Shown here: piece after piece, positions 6,609-11,410 of the stretch
Layout of the letters: each line of letters begins with the position of its first letter
Position numbering within the stretch: the first letter of the stretch is position 1
Source: Gemmatimonadota bacterium
Lineage (GTDB): Bacteria; Gemmatimonadota; Gemmatimonadetes; Longimicrobiales; Gaopeijiaceae
NCBI GenBank assembly: GCA_002731735.1
Contig: PCCM01000056.1
Location: forward strand, 5,309-16,718
DNA length: 11,410 nt
Direction of reading: 5' to 3'
The notes under the pieces: model-generated
What the model saw: only the letters and a program-made list of their open reading frames with translations
Databases searched by the model: none
Told to the model about the DNA's origin: nothing
Position numbers and translations under genes: made by a program

Positions 6609-7340
6609 ATGGTGATAAGAAAACTCCTCGCGACAGTGACCTGCGCGCTGCTGTGGATCCTATCCGGTTGCTCACCTCCGCCCCCGGATGGAGCGGAGTC
6701 TGTCATCGTCGTACATGGTCTCGGTCGTACTTCCGCGTCCATGACGATTCTCGTATCTCGCCTGAAGAACGCAGGTTTTCGCGTAGTCAGTTTTGGATAT
6801 CCGTCGACATCGGAACCTATGGAGGCCCTCGTGGATCGGCTCCAGACCGAAGTGGGCCGGTGCTGTGAGGGCGAAACCGAGACCGTACATTTCGTCACCC
6901 ACTCTATGGGGGGAGTGTTGGTCCGCAGCTACCTCAACCGGCAGCCCGAGGCCCATCAGGGGCGAGTTGTGATGTTGAGTCCCCCGAACCAGGGGAGCGA
7001 GATCATTGACGCCTTCGCCGACTCGCCCCTCCTTCAGCGCTTTGTGGGCCCCGCCGGCTCGAGTCTCGGGACCGACTCCGCGGGTATCGCGAGTCAGTTG
7101 GGCCCAGTACGATTCGGGCTCGGCATCGTCACCGGCGATCGGAGCATGAATCCGCTGGCTTCGTGGCTCATTCCAGGGCCAGACGACGGCAAGGTCGCCG
7201 TTGACCGGGCCAGGGTCGAAGGGGCAACAGACTTCATCGTAGTCTCCGCAACGCACACGTTCATCATGAACCGCAGGGAGGTGGCTGAAGAGGTGGTGCA
7301 CTTTCTCCGCAACGGTCGGTTCGAGCGAGAGGACCAGTAG
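6609..7340 (+). CDS. Lipase-like alpha/beta hydrolase lipoprotein
   Basis: This protein has 243 residues. The N-terminus has K5, a hydrophobic core and the lipobox LSGC (18-21), so Cys21 should be lipidated and the enzyme anchored in the envelope. The mature part is an alpha/beta hydrolase: VIVVHGLGRT (32-41) forms the oxyanion region, and THSMGG (97-102) is the nucleophile elbow with Ser99. The DDGKV loop (Asp192 or Asp193) and THTFIM (His216) complete a plausible triad. The first glycine of the usual GxSxG is a threonine (Thr97). It resembles short cytosolic or secreted triacylglycerol lipases and PGAP1-like hydrolases. Hydrolysis of a lipid or ester in the periplasm or at the cell surface is inferred. 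It starts 45 bp after the acyltransferase, right after the tandem repeat, with no strong ribosome-binding site, and precedes the receptor gene by 16 bp. Confidence 0.87.
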   Translation: MVIRKLLATVTCALLWILSGCSPPPPDGAESVIVVHGLGRTSASMTILVSRLKNAGFRVVSFGYPSTSEPMEALVDRLQTEVGRCCEGETETVHFVTHSMGGVLVRSYLNRQPEAHQGRVVMLSPPNQGSEIIDAFADSPLLQRFVGPAGSSLGTDSAGIASQLGPVRFGLGIVTGDRSMNPLASWLIPGPDDGKVAVDRARVEGATDFIVVSATHTFIMNRREVAEEVVHFLRNGRFEREDQ

Positions 7341-7356
7341 GCTGTCGCGCGGGGTT

Positions 7357-9696
7357 GTGCTCCTGGTAGGCATCTTCCTTCTGCCGACATTGGAACCCCT
7401 TGCTGCCCAGGACGGGACGGTCCAAGGGCGCGTGCGGGACGACGAGGGTACTCCCGTGTATAACGTGACGGTCTTGCTGCGCAGGAGCGGGACCCCCGTC
7501 GTCGCCGTCGATACGGATCGACTGGGCTCATTTCGTTTCTTCGGGGTCACTCCCGGGCCCTACACGGTGGGCGTCCAGGCGTTGGGGTACACGGAGTACT
7601 CCGAGGAGATCGTCGTCGACCCTGCGGAGACCTTGGAGCTCGAGCTCCGGCTCGAGCGGAACGCGCTGCTGCTAGACGGAATCTCGGTCGAGGCTGAGCG
7701 CAACCGTGCACGGGTAGTTTTCGAAACGGTGGGTGGCGCTACGATCAGAGATCTCGATCTCGAGGCCGTGAGGACGGTGCCGGCTCTCGCCGAGCCTGAT
7801 CCGGTGCGCGCGCTCGAGGTGCTACCGGGTGTGGTGTCGACGTCCGACTTCTCCGCGTCCTTTCATGTACGAGGAGGGTCACAGGATCAGAACCTGATCC
7901 TGCTCGACGGGATGCCGATCTACTCCCCGTTCCACCTCGGGGGGATCTTCTCCGTCTTCAACGCGGACATGATCGACCGGGTGGAGCTCTACTCGGGCGG
8001 GTTTCCGGCGGAGCATGGTGGACGGGTCTCATCCGTACTTCAAGTCGAGAGCGACTCGGGTGACGGTGACTTTTCGGGCGTGGCAGCCGTCTCCCTGCTC
8101 GCCACGAGGGTGGCCATCGGCGGCGGGCTCGGGACGTCTGTCGCCAGCGCACTCGGTTTCGAGAACATTCACTACCGGGTGTCGGCCCGGCGTTCGTACA
8201 TCGACATTCTCGCCCCACAAGTCCCCTACCATCTGACCGATTTCCAGGGGCTCATAGAGGGTTGGACAACCGGCGGCGACCGCATCGCGCTCACAGGCTA
8301 CGTGGGTCGGGACGTCTTCGATCTGACGAACCTGGACGACGAGGACTTCCCGCTGCGGATCGACTGGGACTGGGGCAACGACGCCATCGGAGTCCGCTGG
8401 ACCCACCCGAGGCGTGGGGGTGGCTCGCTGGACGTCCGAGGCAACTTCAGCCGCTTTTCGACTGGCCTCACCTTCCCCGACTTCGCCGACACGCGGCTGA
8501 GTAGCAGGATCAAACAGGGACAGTTCAGAGCCGATCTGGACCTACGGCCCGCAGAGCACGTTTCTGTCCAGGTGGGGACGAGTGTGGAGGTTCAAGACTA
8601 CAAGAACCTGTTCTCGTCCGGTGGAACCGACTTCGCCACCGGGATCGGCAACGGATTGCTACTCGGCGCATACGTTCAAACGCGCTGGTCACCGGATGCA
8701 TGGCTCGTTGAACTCGGGCTCCGTGCCGATGGCTACGACCCCGACCCGGGAAGTCGGGTCGGGGAGATCTCTCCCCGTCTGGCGGTGAAGCGGTTTCTTG
8801 GAGCCGGAGACGTCGCTGTAAAGCTCGCGGTCGGCCGCTATACACAGTTCGTGCACTCGCTACGGGACGAGGAGCTACCGCTCGGACTCGATTTTTGGAT
8901 GCTGGCCGGGGCACGGGCGCCGCATACGATTTCGGACCAGATTCAGGCCGGCATCGAAGGGTACCGCGGCGACGACTGGTTTTGGTCGGTGGAGGCGTAC
9001 GCCCGCTCCTTCGATGGTGTCGTGACGTTCAACACCGCCGAAAACCCCAACGACGACTTCGACGATATCCTCTCTGGAGAAGGCTTCTCGTACGGCGTCG
9101 ATCTCATGATCCGGAGGGAAACCGGTGAGGTGACCGGATGGATGGCCGTTTCATTTCTCAACGCGGACCGGACCTTTCCGGACCCGCTATCACCGCTGCC
9201 AGGCCAGCCGGAAGTGTCGTACGCCCCTATCTTCGACCGCCGCGTCGACGTGGATTTCGTCCTCAGCTACCCGGCACCTTGGGGATGGGAGGGTGGCATC
9301 AGGTGGAATCTCGGTACGGGTATCCCCTACACCAATGTGCTCGGATCTTATCAGTACTACAATCCGCGCTACGTCGGAGGCCGTGGCCTGCAGTGGTCGG
9401 GCGCATCGGACCCCACAGACCCCGAAGCCGACCCCGATGACAATGGAGATTTCGGCGTCCTCCTCGGAGATCGAAACTCGGTTCGGTACCCGTCCTACCA
9501 CCGACTCGACCTGAGCTTCCGCAGGACATTCGACAAATCGTGGGGCTCGCTCACACCCTACATCAACCTCCTCAACGTATACAACCGGCAGAACGTGCTC
9601 TTTTATTTCTTCGAGTATGAGCGCACCCCCGCCACGAGATCCGGCGTATCCATGTTTCCGCTGCTGCCCACGTTTGGCTTGGAGGTGCGGTTCTGA
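7357..9696 (+). CDS. TonB-dependent receptor with N-terminal carboxypeptidase-regulatory-like domain
   Basis: This protein has about 779 residues from GTG 7357. A hydrophobic signal (1-12) ends near LAAQDG (15-20). Residues about 20-100 form a CarboxypepD_reg-like beta sandwich (VQGRVRDDEGTPVYNVTVLL, GSFRFFGV, PGPYTVGVQALGY). A plug domain spans about 120-235 with PDPVRALEVLPGV, FHVRGGSQDQNLILLDGMPIYSPFH, FNADMIDRVELYSGGFPAEHGGRVSSVL. The rest is a beta-barrel ending in FGLEVRF, the terminal Phe expected for BAM-assembled porins. No TonB box is obvious. GTG 7357 gives a signal without basic residues; the frame stays open upstream and an extension would add arginines, so the start is uncertain. 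The plug wording matches receptors that in Bacteroidota are paired with DUF4249 lipoproteins, as here. It imports an unknown ligand across the outer membrane, and the neighbours hint at a lipid or ester. Confidence 0.93.
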   Translation: MLLVGIFLLPTLEPLAAQDGTVQGRVRDDEGTPVYNVTVLLRRSGTPVVAVDTDRLGSFRFFGVTPGPYTVGVQALGYTEYSEEIVVDPAETLELELRLERNALLLDGISVEAERNRARVVFETVGGATIRDLDLEAVRTVPALAEPDPVRALEVLPGVVSTSDFSASFHVRGGSQDQNLILLDGMPIYSPFHLGGIFSVFNADMIDRVELYSGGFPAEHGGRVSSVLQVESDSGDGDFSGVAAVSLLATRVAIGGGLGTSVASALGFENIHYRVSARRSYIDILAPQVPYHLTDFQGLIEGWTTGGDRIALTGYVGRDVFDLTNLDDEDFPLRIDWDWGNDAIGVRWTHPRRGGGSLDVRGNFSRFSTGLTFPDFADTRLSSRIKQGQFRADLDLRPAEHVSVQVGTSVEVQDYKNLFSSGGTDFATGIGNGLLLGAYVQTRWSPDAWLVELGLRADGYDPDPGSRVGEISPRLAVKRFLGAGDVAVKLAVGRYTQFVHSLRDEELPLGLDFWMLAGARAPHTISDQIQAGIEGYRGDDWFWSVEAYARSFDGVVTFNTAENPNDDFDDILSGEGFSYGVDLMIRRETGEVTGWMAVSFLNADRTFPDPLSPLPGQPEVSYAPIFDRRVDVDFVLSYPAPWGWEGGIRWNLGTGIPYTNVLGSYQYYNPRYVGGRGLQWSGASDPTDPEADPDDNGDFGVLLGDRNSVRYPSYHRLDLSFRRTFDKSWGSLTPYINLLNVYNRQNVLFYFFEYERTPATRSGVSMFPLLPTFGLEVRF
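7882..7902. other. 9-bp perfect hairpin inside the receptor gene
   Basis: CAGGATCAG-aac-CTGATCCTG is a perfect inverted repeat lying over the codons of the conserved SQDQNLILLD plug motif. Codon constraint may explain it. Confidence 0.3.
8739..8777. other. Two mutually exclusive hairpins inside the receptor gene
   Basis: CCCCGACCCG (8739-8748) pairs perfectly with CGGGTCGGGG (8755-8764) over a 6-nt loop. The GGGG of that second arm is also part of CGGGGAG-atct-CTCCCCG (8760-8777). The two stems cannot form together. They lie in barrel codons around PDPGSRVGEISPR, and no function is assigned. Confidence 0.35.
9681..9687 (+). promoter_or_regulatory. Ribosome-binding site of the DUF4249-like gene inside the receptor's last codons
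   Basis: GGAGGTG lies 8 nt before ATG 9696. Together with the TGATG stop/start overlap it supports coupled translation of receptor and lipoprotein. Confidence 0.6.
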
Positions 9697-10619
9697 TGCG
9701 CCGGCCCGTATGCCTCACAGCCGCCGCCATGCTCGTCGGTTGTAATATCGAGGAGATCACCATCGTCGAGATCGAGGATGTGATCATCGCCGAGATCTAC
9801 GTCAATCTCAACGAGGACCCGACCGAAAACGAAGTCCGGGCCTACTTGCACCATACGGTCGGAGCACCCGAGGGCGTCGACGAGCTTCCGAATGCCCAGG
9901 TCGTCGTACGCCGCTCCGATGGCCTCACGCTCAACCTAGCAGAGAACGTGCTGGAGGCGTGCCTCGACACCTTGCCGACCACAGGGTCGGGGGTGTGCTT
10001 CCTCGCCAATCCCGCTCAGACGCCGAGCCTCAGCCCGGGCGACCTGCTCGAGGTCGAGGTCACATTCGTGGATGGAGGGACCCTCCTAGGGGCTACGCGC
10101 GTGCCGTCGGCGTTTCAAATCGACGGCATGCCGACGGCGTGCCGGCTGGATCCCAACACGCTCCTGCCCATCACCTGGTCCAAGGCGGAAGGTGCTTGGG
10201 CTTACCTCAACGAGACATCGATTTTGGGCTTACCCGACGCGCTGAAGCCCGAGGGGATCGTTGTGGAGGACGACCCGCTCGAGCTGCTAGGTCTCTCGAT
10301 TTCGGACCAGGACACGACAATCGTCTTTCCTAGTGAATTCGGTCTCTTCGACCGCTTCGACCTGGACCAGGACCTGTCGACTCGGCTGCAGGACGGATTA
10401 CCGGACTCGACGACGGCAGAGGTGTCGATCACGGCGGTCGAGGGCAACTTCGTGAACTGGCAGCGGGGTGGGAACTTCAACCCGTCCGGACAAGTGAGGG
10501 TGCCGAGTCTCCGTGGGGACGGTACGGGCGTCTTCGGTGCGACGGTGAACCGGGGGTTCGACGTGGTCAGCTCGGATCAAGCGAGCGCTCTGCCCGACTG
10601 CCCGATCCCGAATCCGTAA
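9696..10619 (+). CDS. DUF4249-like lipoprotein paired with the TonB receptor
   Basis: This protein has 307 residues. ATG 9696 overlaps the receptor stop by one base (TGATG) and has GGAGGTG 8 nt upstream. The N-terminus carries RR, a hydrophobic stretch and the lipobox LVGC (13-16), so Cys16 should be lipidated. The mature start (IEEITIVEIEDVIIAEIYV, 18-36) alternates acidic and hydrophobic residues like an edge beta-strand and is followed by a beta-rich domain with AQVVVRRSDG (63-72) and SPGDLLEVEV. Cys89, Cys97, Cys144 and Cys302 could form disulfides. I assign it to the DUF4249 type by architecture, the opening strand pattern and the tight coupling to this receptor class, not by strong residue identity. 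Such lipoproteins may sit on the outer membrane and help the receptor capture its ligand. It is the last gene before a clear terminator. Confidence 0.65.
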   Translation: MRRPVCLTAAAMLVGCNIEEITIVEIEDVIIAEIYVNLNEDPTENEVRAYLHHTVGAPEGVDELPNAQVVVRRSDGLTLNLAENVLEACLDTLPTTGSGVCFLANPAQTPSLSPGDLLEVEVTFVDGGTLLGATRVPSAFQIDGMPTACRLDPNTLLPITWSKAEGAWAYLNETSILGLPDALKPEGIVVEDDPLELLGLSISDQDTTIVFPSEFGLFDRFDLDQDLSTRLQDGLPDSTTAEVSITAVEGNFVNWQRGGNFNPSGQVRVPSLRGDGTGVFGATVNRGFDVVSSDQASALPDCPIPNP

Positions 10620-10622
10620 TAG

Positions 10623-10658
10623 CCGGGGCGGGCGGCCGAAGCCGACCGCCCCGGTTTG
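10623..10658 (+). terminator. Hairpin terminator of the six-gene block
   Basis: CCGGGGCGG (10623-10631) pairs with CCGCCCCGG (10646-10654). Inside, after one G-A mismatch, CGGC (10633-10636) pairs with GCCG (10641-10644) around a CGAA loop. TTTG follows at once. It starts 4 bp after the DUF4249-like stop. On the - strand there is no T run, so it mainly serves the + strand, though it lies between convergent genes. Confidence 0.8.
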
Positions 10659-10665
10659 TCCGACC

Positions 10666-11410
10666 TTACACGGTTTCCTGATCGTCGTACACCGGAGGAG
10701 GCACCACCGCAGCGCTGTCCTCTTCGATCTCGGGAGCTCCGTTCCCAGCGGCTCCGTCGGCACGGGCCAACCCATGGTCGTGCAGTCGTCCCAGCGCGGG
10801 CGGCAGGTCGATCCCAGCCTGCTCGGCCAGCTCGTGGACCGCCGGCAGAGCGCCGATCAGGCCTGAGAGGAAATCGGCGGTCGCGCCGTTACCACCCGAC
10901 CCGTTATGGCCGGAGTCCCAGACCGTGATCTTGTCGATCTGCAGGTTCTGGATCGCCTTCACCTGTTCTTTCACGATCGCCGGAAGCTGCTCGATCATCA
11001 GAAGCGTGGGAGCCATCGAGGGATCGTTCGCACACGCTTCGATGAGGCGCCGGTATCCTTCCGCCTTCGCCTCGAGCACCTTCCTGGTGCCCTCGGCCTC
11101 GGCGGTGTAGGTCGCGAGGATTGCATCAGCCTGACCGGCCGCCTCACGCCGCGCCCGCTCGGCCGTGGCATCCGCCTCGATCTCGACACGGAGCTTCTCA
11201 ATCTCCTCCCGGGCAATCTGCTCCTTGTTGAGTCGGGCGATCTCCTGCTCGCGCTCGGCGACCAGAATCGCTTTCTTGGCCTCGGCAGCGGCGACCTGCG
11301 CCTTGCGCGTGGCTTCCGCCCGGATCTCGGAGAGGCGGGCGTTCGACTCGGCGATCTCCCCGTTCGACTGGTTCTCACCGTCGACCGCGGTAGCCTCCGC
11401 CTGGGCCACC
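10666..11410 (-). CDS. Flotillin-like membrane scaffold protein, C-terminal half (5' end outside window)
   Basis: The frame runs from the window edge to TAA 10668-10666, giving about 248 codons; the GTG at 11409 is probably an internal valine. The first ~125 residues are a long charged, alanine/glutamate-rich coiled coil (ARLSEIRAEATRKAQVAAAEAKKA, AEREQEIARLNKEQIAREEIEKLRVEIEADA, AEAEGTRKVLEAKAEGYRRLIEA), typical of the flotillin domain after the SPFH/PHB core. Then come EQLPAIVKEQVKAIQNLQIDKITVWDSG, a glycine-rich stretch and FLSGLIGALPAVHELAEQAGIDLPPALG, closely following the order of FloT/YuaG-type flotillins. An acidic proline-containing tail (EIEEDSAAVVPPPVYDDQETV) ends the protein. Flotillins oligomerise at the cytoplasmic membrane and organise lipid-rich domains. 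The membrane anchor and SPFH domain should lie to the right of this window. Confidence 0.9.
   Translation of the reverse strand, partial: VAQAEATAVDGENQSNGEIAESNARLSEIRAEATRKAQVAAAEAKKAILVAEREQEIARLNKEQIAREEIEKLRVEIEADATAERARREAAGQADAILATYTAEAEGTRKVLEAKAEGYRRLIEACANDPSMAPTLLMIEQLPAIVKEQVKAIQNLQIDKITVWDSGHNGSGGNGATADFLSGLIGALPAVHELAEQAGIDLPPALGRLHDHGLARADGAAGNGAPEIEEDSAAVVPPPVYDDQETV

Noticed and set aside
7635..7648. 14-bp perfect palindrome GGAGCTCGAGCTCC in the receptor gene
   Set aside because: It arises from repeated Leu/Glu codons (LELELRLE) and needs no regulatory explanation.
1..11410. CRISPR arrays, insertion sequences, transposases, attachment sites or phage genes
   Set aside because: Scanned by eye on both strands; no direct-repeat array, transposase-like ORF or flanking terminal repeats were seen.

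Overview
The window is GC-rich, gene-dense bacterial DNA from a diderm organism. Diderm is supported by a TonB-dependent outer-membrane receptor ending in phenylalanine and by several lipoprotein or Sec signals. The mix of a DUF1552-type protein, an exported ankyrin-repeat protein, an exported NIPSNAP protein and a Bacteroidota-style receptor/lipoprotein pair, at this GC level, fits Gemmatimonadota or a related Acidobacteriota-like lineage. That assignment is inference from gene content; there is no rRNA or other marker gene here.

Left block (1-2295, + strand): the 3' end of a DUF1552-family gene, a signal-peptide ankyrin-repeat protein and a small exported NIPSNAP-domain protein. A compact cluster of four alternating GACGCC/GGCGTC half-sites lies between the first two genes, directly before the ankyrin ribosome-binding site. 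This block converges on an SMP-30/gluconolactonase-like lipoprotein on the - strand (2333-3349).

Divergent spacer (3350-3840): no gene that I can support. It holds a strong hairpin followed by TTTT when read on the - strand, upstream of the SMP-30 gene, and a second long imperfect stem-loop. A transcribed leader, attenuator or small RNA is possible.

Central block (3841-10619, + strand): six genes with overlaps or gaps of at most 45 bp, closed by a clear hairpin terminator. In order they are an acyl-CoA ligase, a truncated DUF1707 protein, a DUF374-like lysophospholipid acyltransferase, a lipase-like lipoprotein, a TonB-dependent receptor with an N-terminal carboxypeptidase-regulatory-like domain, and a DUF4249-like lipoprotein. 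Read together, the order suggests uptake of an ester or lipid at the outer membrane, hydrolysis in the envelope, CoA activation of the released acid and re-acylation into lipid. No single gene proves this. It is the best candidate for an undescribed system in the window. A 29-bp tandem repeat that can fold as two hairpins sits between the acyltransferase and lipase genes.

Right edge (10666-11410, - strand): the C-terminal half of a flotillin-like membrane scaffold protein, convergent with the central block and cut by the window end.
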